From the NCBI GenBank assembly GCA_947359465.1, contig OX375878.1, positions 81,695,627 through 81,759,626 on the forward strand: DNA of 64,000 nucleotides. Reading direction: 5' to 3'. Below the pieces are notes generated by a model that saw only the letters and a program-made list of their open reading frames with translations, made no database searches and was not told the origin of the DNA. The position numbers and the translations under genes were made by a program. This document shows, one piece after another, positions 21,238-32,181 of the stretch. The stretch's first letter is position 1; each line of letters begins with the position of its first letter. The stretch comes from Metellina segmentata. Lineage: Eukaryota; Arthropoda; Arachnida; Araneae; Tetragnathidae.

Positions 21238-23640
21238 TATGGCCAACAATATTAACAGATGCTCTTACTAACCATACTCTTAATAATAAACCAAAATATA
21301 TCGGGAATATAAAGAATTTGAAATCATTGTATAAAGGGACAGAGATGTAGTGTATTACGTAGAACTTTCTTATGATCATTTTTACAGAAAGAAATAAAAT
21401 GGAATTATGGAAAAGAGAAATGGGCTGATGCTTTCTGAAACAAGCAAAAGTGATTACTGCTGCCCTTGCAAACTTTACTCAACATCTAGTTCTAAAAGTA
21501 ATAACTGGTTTTAAAAATTGGAGATCAATTACTGTTATTTTATCAAACCGCGAAGTTTCAAAAGAACACATCTCAGCCATGTGCTCAATGTATAAAAGAT
21601 CAACAAAATTCAATAGAATTGGTACTCAACTATTAAAGGAAAATAAGTATGTTACTGAAGAGATGTGCTGAAAAGAATTAAATCAACAACAACATTATGG
21701 AGTCATTTAGGATTAGGATTTAGTGGTCACGATGAAAGCAAAATTCAAATTGGAAAAGAGATTATTTAACCTGATTGGAATACCTCAGCGAATACGCTGA
21801 GTTCTTGAAGTTATATCTACAAAAATATGCCAACAAAGGACGAGGATATGTAAACTATTGATCTCATAATATTTGTGACGAATTTGTAGGTCTTATTTGT
21901 AATCAAGTAAGAGCTTGAATAATTGAAGAAATCAAATCTGAGACTTTTTATAGCAGAATTGTTGATTCCACTTCCGTTGTTTCGCATGTCGACCAACTAA
22001 CTTTTGTGATAAGATATGTTTTATCCTGTGGTAGCATAAAGTAAATATTTGTGGAATTCATTCTCATAGATAAAAACATCTTCACATTTGGAACAAGAAG
22101 CTTAGCAAACTTTAATAAAATTAGGAGTGGATATTGAAAACTGCCGAGGAAATCATTCGATAATGCTTCTAATATGCCAGGGAAGTACTCAGGTTTGCAA
22201 GAACATTTTAAAGAACATAGCCCAAGTGCGGTTAATATTCAGTGTGCTAATCATTCCTTAAATTTAAGTGGAAATTTCGCTGTAAAAAGCTGTAGCGTTG
22301 CAATTCAGTATTTATGTTTGTGCTGAATTTATTGGAATTTTTTATCTGCATCAACCCATCGCTGGAAAATTTTAACCAGAAATCTAGAAATGTGTAAACA
22401 TTCCGTCTCAGTGAAGATAATCTCTAATACAGGATGGTCAGCTAAAGCAGATGCTGTATTAGTTATAAAACTTGGTTTCACCCATATAAAAGAGGCTTTA
22501 ACTGCAATTTATAATTCAGAAGAAAAAAAGTTGTCAGAGTGGAGGCGACTTCACTTCGGAAGAAAATGGACAAATATGAAGGCGCCCTAATGACAGTTAT
22601 TTGGAATACTATTTTACAAAGAATAAATACTAGTTGTAAATCACTGCAATCAGTGGATATCGAACTATTGAAAGGGTCTATCCTTCTGATGTCACTATAA
22701 AATTTTATCAATAATTTCAGAGAAGAATTTAAAAAGGTTGAAAAAGAGGAAACTGATTTTTTACGGCTATCATGGAAGATGGAGAAACTCTCGCAGACAA
22801 CAAAAGAGAAAAATGCTTTTAGATGAAAACATATAATTCGGGAATGAAATTACGATTAAAGAAAATTTCATAGTCAATTCATTTTACGCGATATGTGATA
22901 ACACCAAGGCAGAATTATCTCAAAGAACTTAGAATTATCGCACCCCGGCAAGAAAAGTGACACAAGTCAAAAAATAAAGATTTTGACGATATGTCATTGA
23001 AAAATATGCACGAGGTTCCCCAGTGTGTTATATTACTAATCTATAGAATATAATAGAAGTTACCACCTTAAATACTTACCTAAAATTTAAAAGAAGCTTA
23101 TACTACTCGTATTTCAATGTAAGTTTTATAGTATCCTTTAAGTGGATTTTCTCAAATTCTACCTTTTTTAGTTGTGTCACTTTTCTTACAGGTTTGCGAC
23201 ATGTGTGGAGTGTTTTCGAATATATTTTTATTGGAATGTACCAATAGAAGAAAAAAAAGAACACGATAAAAAATGTTAAAGGATATTTACAAAAATGCTA
23301 GTTATGTTTGTACTTTTGAAGATGAAATTGGCCATTTTTTAAATATTTCTTAAGGAAAAAGAGGACACCATAAAAACCACACCAGACATCTATCGAGCCG
23401 CCAAATTTGAAATACTATCTAAATTTCAAAAGCTAATTCTCTTATCTAAAGCGTCAGGAGAAGATCGTTTTATGCTTTAAAGCGTGTAAACAATTATTTA
23501 AAGAGTACTATTGGAGAAGAAAGGTTAAATAATTTCACCATTCTGTACATAGAGTAAGGAATTTTAAATTGAATTGACAGTGACAAAATAATTAACGAAT
23601 TTGCAAAAAATAAAGCAACACGGAAACTCATATAAAAAAA
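21238..23640 (+). pseudogene. hAT transposase (ZMYM1/TTF-type) relic
   Basis: Frames in order match ZMYM1-like hAT proteins: WPTILTDALTNH (21243 on); DYCCPCKLYSTSSSKSNNW, the TTF-type zinc region with CxxC; an SFSGHDESKI segment near 21735; NICDEFVGLI and VDSTSVVSHVDQLTFVIRYV near 21960 (the first catalytic region); GVDIENCRGN; KYSGLQEHF and NIQCANHSLNLSGN (near 22190-22275); STHRWKIL, NTGWSAKADAV (22390-22590); and a dimerisation region NNYLKSTIGEERLNNFTILY near 23490. Many stops and frameshifts. Its two insertions are younger than the copy itself. Confidence 0.8.
22935..23201. mobile_element. MITE family N, complete copy, nested in hAT
   Basis: The TIRs are TCGCACCCCGGCAAGAAAAG and, inverted, TCGCAAACCTGTAAGAAAAG, both followed by TGACACAA. 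The inside matches 5977-6221 in inverted orientation. It interrupts the hAT frame before the CDMCGVF segment. No coding capacity, and the target duplication is unclear. Confidence 0.8.
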
Positions 23641-24026
23641 TGTTTCTTTTTTTATAAATTTACTTTATGTATGGTATGACAGTTTTGATTCTTTTTCTTT
23701 TTTGTTAATAACTTAATTAGATTTTTCTTGAAACTTTTTTTTCTCTAACTTGAGTTTGAGGGCCCCAAAATTTTTACCGCTTGGGATCCTTGCTTGACAT
23801 GATCCGCAACTGCTTTTACACTGAAGGTAGATACAAATTTGGAAAGGAGCACATAATTTAGACGCATAAAACAATAGAATACCGTACTTCGCATGATAAT
23901 ACTTTCAAAGGCTCAAATACCTTTCAAATTCAGAATTTGGTAGCTGAAAAAGCTGTACTTTACAATGTATTGTTTCAATATCCATTATTACTATACATTA
24001 GATCTGACTTTCTAAGCATCGCGGAG

Positions 24027-24400
24027 GCCTCGGTAGGCTAGTTTGAAGAGCATCGGATTCAAAAACGGAGGTTTACGATTTAGAATCCAACCAAAGACCG
24101 TCGTTTACAGGTAAGTAGGTATTTTACACAACGTTGCACTGGATCAACGCATCGGGCTTTTGGCGATAGCGTACAAGGAGGGCTGGTGCTTGTTAAATCT
24201 GTCGTGGCCACAAATGTCCTCATGTTGGCGTGGTGCGTAAGTTTGGAAGTGGATTTCTATCTCAGATGCTGTTCGCGTCACATAACCGTGGCTAAAAATT
24301 ACGAGATAATGTCCTTCGATATTTCCTTTGAGGATTGATTGCGGACGGTCACCAAATAGCCCGTTTCCTTACTCCAGTGCGAGGTTAATTAACTGCATTC
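24027..24400 (+). mobile_element. SINE, head 2 plus body 2, diverged
   Basis: A tRNA-like start (TAGTTTGAAGAGCATCGGATT and a decayed box B, TTTAGAATCC) is followed by the body blocks GGCTGGTGCTTGTTAAATCT, GTCGTGGCCACAAATGTCCT, AACCGTGGCTAAAAATTACG and GCGAGGTTAATTAA. About 80 extra bases near 24110-24170 contain an additional partial piece (GGATCAACGCATCGGGC) of the inverted body. Confidence 0.65.
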
Positions 24401-24409
24401 ACATCTGCC

Positions 24410-25100
24410 TCTAAGCATCACGAAATTTCCGAGTAGCGTACTGCATTGGGCGTACCCTACACCTAGACTAGAAAACCACACCTATTATTATTTGAGAGAA
24501 TCCAAGCAAACTACACATGATCAAGTAGATAAGAAACTGAGAAAAAGTAATACAGGGAAGACAGCAGATTGCCGAACGAATATATGCTTTCAAACTTTAT
24601 ATTGTCTTGTAAATAAATGTACATGTCCAATTCATGTGTAGTGTCCCTCTGTTCTTGTCCACTACTACATACACTGTCAATCAAAAAAGACATCGCTCGG
24701 TCATTGACTTCTAGCAAACGCAAGTAAATAAGAAACTGGTAAAAGGTGACTCAAGGAAGACCGCAGAAAGAATATATCTGTGTACCCCTCAATTGGTTAA
24801 AGAACTAAAACGTGAAACATTTTTGTGCTAGAATAAAATTTATATAAAAGTAGGAGACAAAAATCTTTCACTTTTAATCCAAATTTATCAAACTGTAAAT
24901 GACAAATCTGAATTATAAGAGTTTTAAGTGCAAACACGACTATGGGGACCATTCAGTGTGGTCTCTTGCTTGTCTCTTTGCTAAGAGACTTAGGGCTCAT
25001 TCTGGCCTCTGAGAGCCAAATAACCCCAGTATATTAAAGAGAAATATAAAACATTTTAAATAAAGATATGCAAAAAGTATACATAATTAGATTAAGTAAT
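24410..25100. other. unassigned intergenic sequence
   Basis: A degenerate duplication is visible: ATCAAGTAGATAAGAAACTG at 24519 and AAGTAAATAAGAAACTGGTA at 24722, each followed by AAA.GTRA and GGGAAGAC/GGAAGAC. Nothing else was recognised. Confidence 0.4.
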
Positions 25101-25102
25101 TA

Positions 25103-25397
25103 ATTAACGTCGTACTGGAGCACCACAATGGACTATTGACGACGGTCCGGGACAAGGGAAAGATTCGAAGACAATATTAAGTAATTTTCAAACTCGGATA
25201 GATGATGACCGGAGATTGACCGGAGCTGAACTCTCATATAACTCCCACACCATGCTTACATGAGGACATTTTAGTCCATAATAGCTTTTAACGTGCACCA
25301 GCCTCCGTGTACACGAAGTTTTTTAGTTGGACCATGTTTCGAACTCGCAACACTCCGGTTGCTAATCCGTTATTTTCCCAACCGGACTGTCCCGAAA
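25103..25397 (-). mobile_element. SINE, head 2 plus body 2
   Basis: Minus-strand copy. The head reads CGGGACAGTCCGGTTGGGAA and GCAACCGGAGTGTTGCGAGT with box B GAGTTCGAAAC. The body includes GGTGCACGTTAAAAGC, CTAAAATGTCCTCATG and GTACGACGTTAATTAATTA. Confidence 0.75.
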
Positions 25398-26190
25398 CTA
25401 TAAATGAATAATATCTGAACAAAAGTAAACATGGTTTTTAAAAATTATAAGATAATGGTAATGGCAATGGTAATTTTCTTAATTTCTTTGTTTTATTAGA
25501 ATTTAATTATAAAATTACTTTGCAGGCAGGGCATGTTTTGGCTCTACTTCAACACATGGAAATGTCGAACTAGGTGTTATATTCAGAAAAAGAACTGATT
25601 TCCAACCATTTCGTGCATCGGTATATTTCAATCCCTTCAGAAACTCTTTTTCAATAGAATAACGACTTTTCCGACGAGAAAAATTCTGATATATATGATT
25701 TTAATTCGCTTCCTTTCAGCTGCACATTCAAGGAAGAAATAATGATTCCTTTCGGAAGGTATTCCGGAAACTCAATTCATACCATTGAATAATGATGTCA
25801 GAAATAATCCCAGAAAGCATTCACGATGAATTCAAGTCTCGAATCCCCGAGTTCAATTGAATATTCAGAGTGGGTATAAAGGTTTAGAGAATACCCAGAT
25901 ATATATATTTTAACCATCGAACTAACTAGTAGATATAACATGAACGCAATATTGCTACATCTTAAAATAATATATAGCACAAGCCGAAAATCTAAGACCG
26001 CGTACCATTTGATAACACGGGTTTAAATATTTTTACTTATTTTGACTTTTGAGAATTTGACAAATTAAAAGTTTTAGCCATGCAATGCAGAATAAAAAAG
26101 TACTTTGAAACTTAGAAATGTGAGGCTTCGTAAATAAAATAGTTAGGCATAACCGAAGATGTAAACCGTAGTTTTGACCTGAATTTTCGG

Positions 26191-26522
26191 TAATGGTAAT
26201 GGTAATTTTAGTTAACGTCGTGCTAGAGCAACACAACGGGCTACTGACGACGGTCCGGAATCAGTCCCTTAAGGGAAAGATTCGAGGACAACACCTCGTA
26301 ATTTTGAACCACGGTCAGATGACGAAGCAACACCTGAGCTGGCACCCCACTCTCCAAACTTCCACGCCAACCCAACGTGAGGACTTTCGGCCACGACAGA
26401 TTTAAGGTGCACCAGCCGCCTCTACACCATACGTTTACAAACATCCATGCCCGGACCCGGATTCGAACCAGGAACCTTCCGATCTAGAGGCTAACACCTT
26501 AACCACTATACGGTTGGTCGGC
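26191..26522 (-). mobile_element. SINE, head 1 plus body 2, intact with 13-bp TSD
   Basis: On the minus strand it begins GGGCCGACCAACCGTATAGT with box A-like TAGTGGTTAAGG and box B GGTTCGAATCC, continues with the body (GGTGCACCTTAAATCTGTCG, TGACCGTGGTTCAAAATTAC, AGCCCGTTGTGTTGC) and ends in a short (CCATTA)n-type tail. The direct repeat CCTGAATTTTCGG is found at 26178-26190 and again at 26523-26535, a perfect target-site duplication. The copy is therefore a young insertion, presumably moved by a LINE in trans. Confidence 0.9.
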
Positions 26523-26576
26523 CCTGAATTTTCGGACTGTGGAATGAATGAAATAGAAGCCAAGAACTGTGGAAGG

Positions 26577-26866
26577 TAGTTAATTAACGTTGTACTGGAG
26601 AAACAGAACGGGCTATTGGTGACGGTGCGGGATCATTCTCGAAGGAAGATATTTTGAACCACGATCAGATGAGAACAACACCTGAGCTGGCAATCTACTC
26701 TCCAAACTTCCACACCACACTAACGCGAGGATATTTGAGGGCAGGATATATTTAACGTGCACCAGCCCCTTTGTACACTACGGTCTTCAGCTGCACAGAA
26801 TTTCGAACTAGGAACCTTAGGTAGATAATCCGTTGCTCTTCCAACTGTGCTACCCTGGACTTTTAA
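26577..26866 (-). mobile_element. SINE, head 2 plus body 2
   Basis: On the minus strand the head reads TCCAGGGTAGCACAGTTGGA and AGAGCAACGGATTATC with box B AGTTCGAAATTC; the body follows with GGGGCTGGTGCACG and GTACAACGTTAATTAA. It lies about 50 bases beyond the head-1 SINE, so both head types are side by side here. Confidence 0.8.
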
Positions 26867-27439
26867 AAATACAGAATGATTCAACTTCAAACATATTCTT
26901 CTTTCTATATTTCCAAAGGTATATTTGAATTCGCTCGGTTAAGGCCTTACCGCAAAAGCAACTTTTTTCTTCTTACTTGTTTGAGATTGCATATGCGTTT
27001 CCATCGTGCAAATGTTTCGTTTACCTTCTTTTACGGTACAACGATGTTTATATTTCAGAATTGTATAGCGGGATATATAGAATGTTTTGACCAAACCAAA
27101 TTGCTTTTCCCCAGACGTAGTTTATAAAACGCAGTTTCGTTGTTCTTTCGGTTTCTCACAATCGGTGTTCTTTGATGTGGAATATCGATGCGGTTTTTCT
27201 CGGTTCTGAATCGATAACATGAAATTGCTGATAGAAAAATAACAGATACGTAACCTTGACGGAGTAACGCAGCGTGAACGGTATAGGAGAATGGCTCGTG
27301 ACTATTGGAATTCAAATGTTTGGAGAAAACCGCCATCACAAAATTAATAAGATCCTGCGGTGAAGCAGAACATCTTGCGAAGCAGAACATCGAATCTGGA
27401 AAACCCACCTGCGCATGCATCTGATCATAGATATTTTGC

Positions 27440-27632
27440 ATTAAAAATCGTCTAGCAGTTTTTATTACAAAACAGATCAGAAATAAAATATCAGATGTTG
27501 ACAGCAGGCTTTAGTTTAGAAATGGGGTTATTTAAATGGTGAACAAATTAAAAATGGAGCATGCATCGTTCATTTTTCCAACCTTTGTGCGTATACATCA
27601 TCGTCAAAATGGTGACCCGGATGTGATGCGAT
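27440..27632 (+). mobile_element. possible Ty3/Gypsy LTR end with tRNA-Trp-type primer-binding site
   Basis: 27611-27626 reads TGGTGACCCGGATGTG, matching 14 of 16 positions of the tRNA-Trp complement (TGGTGACCCCGACGTG) used as primer-binding site by CsRn1-type Gypsy elements. Such a site sits just downstream of a 5' LTR, so the sequence before it may be an LTR. I could not define the LTR start, find a second LTR, or see gag/pol downstream, so this is at best a fragment. Confidence 0.35.
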
Positions 27633-27874
27633 TAACTTACATATAGTCTCCAAAAACAGTAATATTTGTAGACCAGAAACAGAATAGCTTGTGAACTGGA
27701 ATACCATTTTTGACAGAACAATTCATGCTGGTTAGGATTTCATTTATTCTTCATACTTGTACTCACAAAATTTCCAAGACCTTAGAATTAAGCATCTACT
27801 ATTGAATTTATAGTAACAAAAATAAATGATTAACTTATTTTGGGAATTCAATAAAGATTTTGCGTCAGAAAGTA

Positions 27875-29008
27875 TCTATATAAATAAGAATGGAGTGTTT
27901 GTTTGTACATGAAATATTTTCGACCCATTTCAAGTTTTCTAGCTGTTTTGAACCCTTCTGATGCCAAATCCGCCTCTTGCGATTTGGTGTCTATCTGTAT
28001 GTGCCCTATATTCTTCCAAACGGTTTAATATATTTTCATGGAAATTTGCGAACTTGTGAGTACTTATCTTCATTTAGTGAGTAAAATTGGTTAAGAAAGT
28101 CTGTCCGTCTTTATGTTCTATGCTCGATTTTGTGTTTGTGTGTTTCTGCAGGCATCACACGAATTTTATTCCTGATATTTGATTGAATTGTTTTTTATAC
28201 ATTGTCTATTAGTTTAGTGAATGCAATATTAAACACTTCCTTTGTTATTATATTTAGATGAGTTTCATGCTAAAACACCTGAGTAATTTTACGTAAATCA
28301 ACCATAATTTGGTAGATTTGGAATGTATATTGAGTATTAGTATTACTTTGATTGCTTTACCAGTACTGCTAAAAAAGCAGTTATTTTTCAAAAAATTATT
28401 TTTTATTGAATTTTAGCATGAAATTTGCTTAAATTTGAGCTATGATACTCCATTTATTTCGAGTCTCATTTTTGTTCTTTGCGCAATGTAAACGATTTCC
28501 GAATATTTGGGACAGACACTATTTTTCAACGATTGGGAATGAAACGGAAACTCGTGTTGTTTGATCACGTGCAGTAATGTTATATGTTTCTTTTTCTCCG
28601 AATTAATTTCGCGTTTCTAAATTTTGAGAACTTTTTAGATGAAAGTTATGGCAACTGCGAGATGAATAGATAAAAAGGAATTACAAATTAATACCTTAAG
28701 AGGAACTTTTTCCCGACATCTTTTATTTTGTTTTATTTCACTGTTTTCTTTTCTTTTCTGTTAAAAATGTTTATTATTTTAATAAATTGTTTTTCTTTTT
28801 CATCACACGCACCACCACCACGAAGTATTCGACTTAAAGTGGCAGGTAAGTCAGAATAAAGCAAATTTTAAGTGTAATTATGATATTATTGAAAGAATAA
28901 TGCCATTTTAGAAAGAATAATAATGTTGAAAAAATACCAACTAGAACTTTTCAAAGTTTAAAAAATTATTTGTCATAATTGCAGGAGAAGATTGCGAAAT
29001 TCCACAAA
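27875..29008 (+). mobile_element. Helitron-like repeat family H2, copy 2
   Basis: It begins A|TCTATATAAATAAGAATGG and is collinear with 3074-4132 throughout: TTTCAAGTTTTCTAGC, ACGGTTTAATATATTT, TTTTTCCCGACATCTTTTAT and the donor-like GTGGCAGGTAAGTC at about 28841. The copy has about 50 bases not present in copy 1 (near 28930-28990), and a head-2 SINE follows at once. No terminal hairpin was identified. Confidence 0.55.
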
Positions 29009-29018
29009 GTTCCGTTTT

Positions 29019-29245
29019 AACTTGGTTTGAAGGGCAACGGATTAGTAATCGGAAGGTTGCGAGTTCAAAACTAGTGCCTTCCAAAGGCCATCATGTACAC
29101 GGGTATTGTGCTGTTTAAATCTGTCGTATCCTCACGTTGGCGTGGTGTGGAAGTTTAGTTGCCAGCTCAGGTGTTACCACGCAATCTGACCGTTGTTCGA
29201 AATTACTTGGTGCTGTCCTTGGGTATATCCCTTCGGTAAAGATCT
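29019..29245 (+). mobile_element. SINE, head 2 plus body 2, 3'-truncated
   Basis: The head reads AACTTGGTTTGAAGGGCAAC and AAGGTTGCGAGTTCAAAACT; the body has TTAAATCTGTCGTATCCTCA and GGTGTGGAAGTTTAG. It stops near ATCCCTTCGG at about 29235, where a P2 MITE begins. Confidence 0.7.
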
Positions 29246-29437
29246 AACCAATTTTTATAATGACGAGGTATCTTGCCATAAATACACTGCCGATTTTTTT
29301 ATGATGACGAGATCAAGATGATCTGGTTTGTGGAGATTCTGATATTTTGATCATTTTTGTTCCAATTACGAGATATCTCGACCATCAAGATCAGGTCGGT
29401 TTTGCTAATACTGACAAGATACATCGTTAAGGGTTAA
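29243..29437. mobile_element. TTAA-type MITE family P2, copy
   Basis: It ends in GGGTTAA (29431-29437) and contains several modules such as GACGAGATCAAGATG, ACGAGATATCTCGACC and CAAGATCAGGTCGGTTTTGC. The left end is decayed (TCTAACC). Confidence 0.55.
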
Positions 29438-29439
29438 GA

Positions 29440-29592
29440 AACTTTAATCGTTGAAACTCTCGTGGTGGTTTTCTTGTATTTCGTCATTTGCAGAACTGAC
29501 CAGATCTTGATCAACGCGTTACCCGTTCTCAGAAAAAAATTGGTCAGAATCTTATGGATGATATATCTCGTAAAATTCGTTTGAAGGGTTTA
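29440..29592. mobile_element. TTAA-type MITE family P2, shorter copy
   Basis: It starts near CTCGTGGTGGTTTTCTTG, like the start of 30482-30810 (CTCGTGGTTGTTTGTTTC), includes ACTGACCAGATCTTGATC and GATATATCTCGTAAAA, and ends GAAGGGTTTAAC. Confidence 0.45.
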
Positions 29593-30481
29593 ACAAATCC
29601 GATTAAAATTAAAACTGTTTTCTTTAGTTAGTTAATTGTTTTATATGTAAACCTCTTTACGGGTTGCATATTCTACATTCCCTGTAATAAACTGTTCTTC
29701 CGCTGTTATATTAGCCTACTCTAACAATATGTATTTTACATTTCATGTCAATGTTGACTTTCAACTTTTTGAAACAATACTGGTATACTCCAGTTTCGAA
29801 ACAATGCATATCCGTCTTCCTCAGGAAGTGATAAATGTAAAAGAATGGGAAACGTAATCTTCCTTAGAACTCAAACCTAAAACTAAGAGTTTAAGATATA
29901 TGGATTTTCATGTTCGAGAACCTTGAAAAAATGTCGCTCGCATGGCACTCCATATCTCCCCCGATCATATGAAGCAGCTCAAAAGCATAATACATACTTT
30001 GTTTTGAAAATCGAAGAAATATTTCAAAGAAAACTTTTCAGAGCGATATGAAACGCCATACTTACCGTATTGAATTCGAATTCTTTGGAGTGGCATTTTA
30101 TCCTTACGCAAGTTTAACATATCCTCTTTGAACCAGATAAAATAAGAATATTGGTCTAGTACACCAATAAAATATGAGCATTTCGAGAAAAAAAGATTGA
30201 ATGAAATTCCTGAAAAGAAAACCTCGCCCGTGTAACGCAATGCTTGGATGGCAGTACATTTCCCGATACATGGAATGATGAAAAAGGAAAACAAATATCC
30301 TGAAGATAAAACTTATTCTCATTGCCCAACTGCGAGCTCTTGGTGCTTCTGTGATCACTTTAGTGGACATGTCAAATGCGAAGCAAATGCAACATGTATT
30401 TTTTATTCTTGACTTAAAGGGGAATTCAAAAATTTTTAAGCTATCAATTTTGAGAACATTGAGTGACCATTGTTTGCTTTT

Positions 30482-30810
30482 TTAACTCTCGTGGTTGTTT
30501 GTTTCTCTTCGCATGGAATACTGCCCTGTAGTGGCCAGCCTCTGGGACTAAATCCTATTTCCAAAATGTCACCAGTTCTCTACAAGGGAATTTATTTTTT
30601 CCTATTTGGAAATTCGAATCCATTTTAGTAATAAGACCATTTTGTCTCGACGAGGTCTCTTGCTACAATCAAAACGGAGCAGATTTAGATGAACGAGATA
30701 TCTCTAGTCCAAAGCAAAACTGACCAGATTTAGATGAACGAGATTTCTTTTGTTCAAAGCAAAATTGACCAGATTTTAGAGATATCTCGTCGAAGCATTT
30801 GAAGAGTTAA
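30482..30810. mobile_element. TTAA-flanked MITE family P2, best copy
   Basis: TTAA is present at both ends (30482-30485 and 30807-30810), with CTCTCGTGG on the left and GAAGAG on the right. From 30640 to 30790 the module ACCAGATTTAGATGAACGAG is repeated and followed by ATATCTC; with GAGATATCTCGTC the modules form short palindromes. The TTAA target suggests a piggyBac-mobilised family. Confidence 0.65.
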
Positions 30811-31508
30811 GCTGATATTTCAGTTTTATTTCAAGTTCTATTAGTATTTTGAGGTATGTATATAATACTAATAACAAAGCACATTTTGAACTTTAAACTC
30901 AATTATCTATCAATGAAATTATTTCTATCTATTCCCATTATTTTCTCAAAGAATCAACTTTAAACAGATAAGTAAAATGTTCTCAATCTATTCTGCAACA
31001 TTGGTTATAGGCTGGAACGGAAAAAAAAAACTTTTTCCAAGATTCAAATTACCTGACTTGAAAATATGCACTTTATTGTTAAGAGATTATAAAATGTTGT
31101 ATATGTACCTTTAGCTGCCAATACTACCTTGATGTTTTGTCATACAGAGTAAAACATGGTGGAATTCTCTTTTGCGTTCACACCCGCAGTACCACGGACG
31201 AACGATATACAAAAGCATCGTTCCATTACACCAAAGACACAAATCTGTAAAATTGACGTTTCTACTAAAGTCTGTTTTGAAAAAAAATAGACGTTTCGGA
31301 GAAAATCGAGTCACGACTCAAAGGTTATAGTTATCACAGGAAAATCGGCATTTCTTCTATGAATTTGGCTCAGCTTATCTAATACTATACAATTCAAACA
31401 ATCACTATGGATAAAGATGACTCGTGAATTTGCCACAGTATAAAACTGAAATGGCGCTTCAAAAAATGCAAGTTTGTAAAAATCTCCAAAAATGCAGATT
31501 TTTGCCTT
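30811..31508. other. unassigned intergenic sequence
   Basis: No gene or assigned repeat. Minus-strand frames at 31111-31559 lack any family motif and partly overlap the next repeat. Confidence 0.35.
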
Positions 31509-31518
31509 TGGCTTAGTA

Positions 31519-31910
31519 TTAACGCAGAACACGACAAATCTTGGGCGCCAGGTTGCCATGGCGCTTCAAAAATTTGGTCTGATGCCTAGATTTTCTGTGT
31601 CTGTAAAACACGTTTATTTTTCATGAAAAAAATTTTGATATTTTGTGCCATAAATGGTCAAAAATGGAAAAAATGTCAAATGTAGATAACAAAACTGTTA
31701 TTATTTATTGTCTCAGTTACCCTATGTATAGCATGCTGTTTACTGCGCGCTTGTGTATAATGATAATGAGTTCTGCGATATACTCAGTATTCGAAAAAAT
31801 ATTAATATATGTATTGCAAGGGCCCTAACTCCTAAAAATTGGGCTGGTTCTTAAAATTTTATTTTTGTCATTCCTTGTATTAACGACATGTGTCCAAGCG
31901 ACTATAAAAT
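31519..31910 (+). repeat. dispersed repeat family M, copy 1
   Basis: Shared blocks with 38690-39084 (inverted) and 62213-62600 (same strand): GACAAATCTTGGGCGCC, CTAGATTTTCTGTGTCTGTA, TTTATTTTTCATGAAAAA, TGATATACTCAG-type blocks and CTCCTAAAAATTGGGCTGG. The ends read TTAACGCAG and, inverted, TTAATACAAGG, suggesting a TIR element, but homology continues slightly beyond TTAA. No coding capacity. Confidence 0.65.
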
Positions 31911-32181
31911 GGAAAAATGTGTGAAAATTGTTGATATTAATCTAAGCACTGAATTAGTTCTACAAAACTGGTACATACGAGTCAATACAAAATGGATATC
32001 AACACCACCAATGTACGTCAGTCATTGCTTCTATCAGGGCATATATTACATCTATGATAATTTCTAAAGCTTTTCTCCATGAAAATGGCCTGTTATTGCA
32101 ACTAAGCGGTTTTCAGTACTGTTTAGTAGTTGAATCTCGTGAAATGGTCTTGATATTTCGGGGCTAGATAATAAGTTTGAA

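Larger units (their letters stand above)
19428..23812 (+). mobile_element. hAT element (ZMYM1-type) with nested Tc1 and MITE
   Basis: The left end begins CAGAGGCGGATAA and the right end, reverse-complemented, CAGTTGCGGATCA: hAT-style imperfect TIRs, followed inward by a GGGCCCC-containing block on each side. The flanks CCTTCATA and CTTTTACA match at 5 of 8 positions, consistent with a decayed 8-bp duplication. The transposase runs on the plus strand but is split by a Tc1 element (19612-21231) and a MITE (22935-23201). Without these the element is about 2.5 kb. Confidence 0.8.

Noticed and set aside
26440..26520. Functional tRNA gene suggested by box A and box B
   Set aside because: The tRNA-like part is the head of a SINE with a body, tail and target duplication; a cloverleaf is not maintained. 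The same applies to the heads at 32182, 58960-59201 and 62100-62179.
27055..27441. 128-codon minus-strand frame
   Set aside because: Longest frame without transposon similarity, but no motif, and short overlapping frames exist on the other strand.
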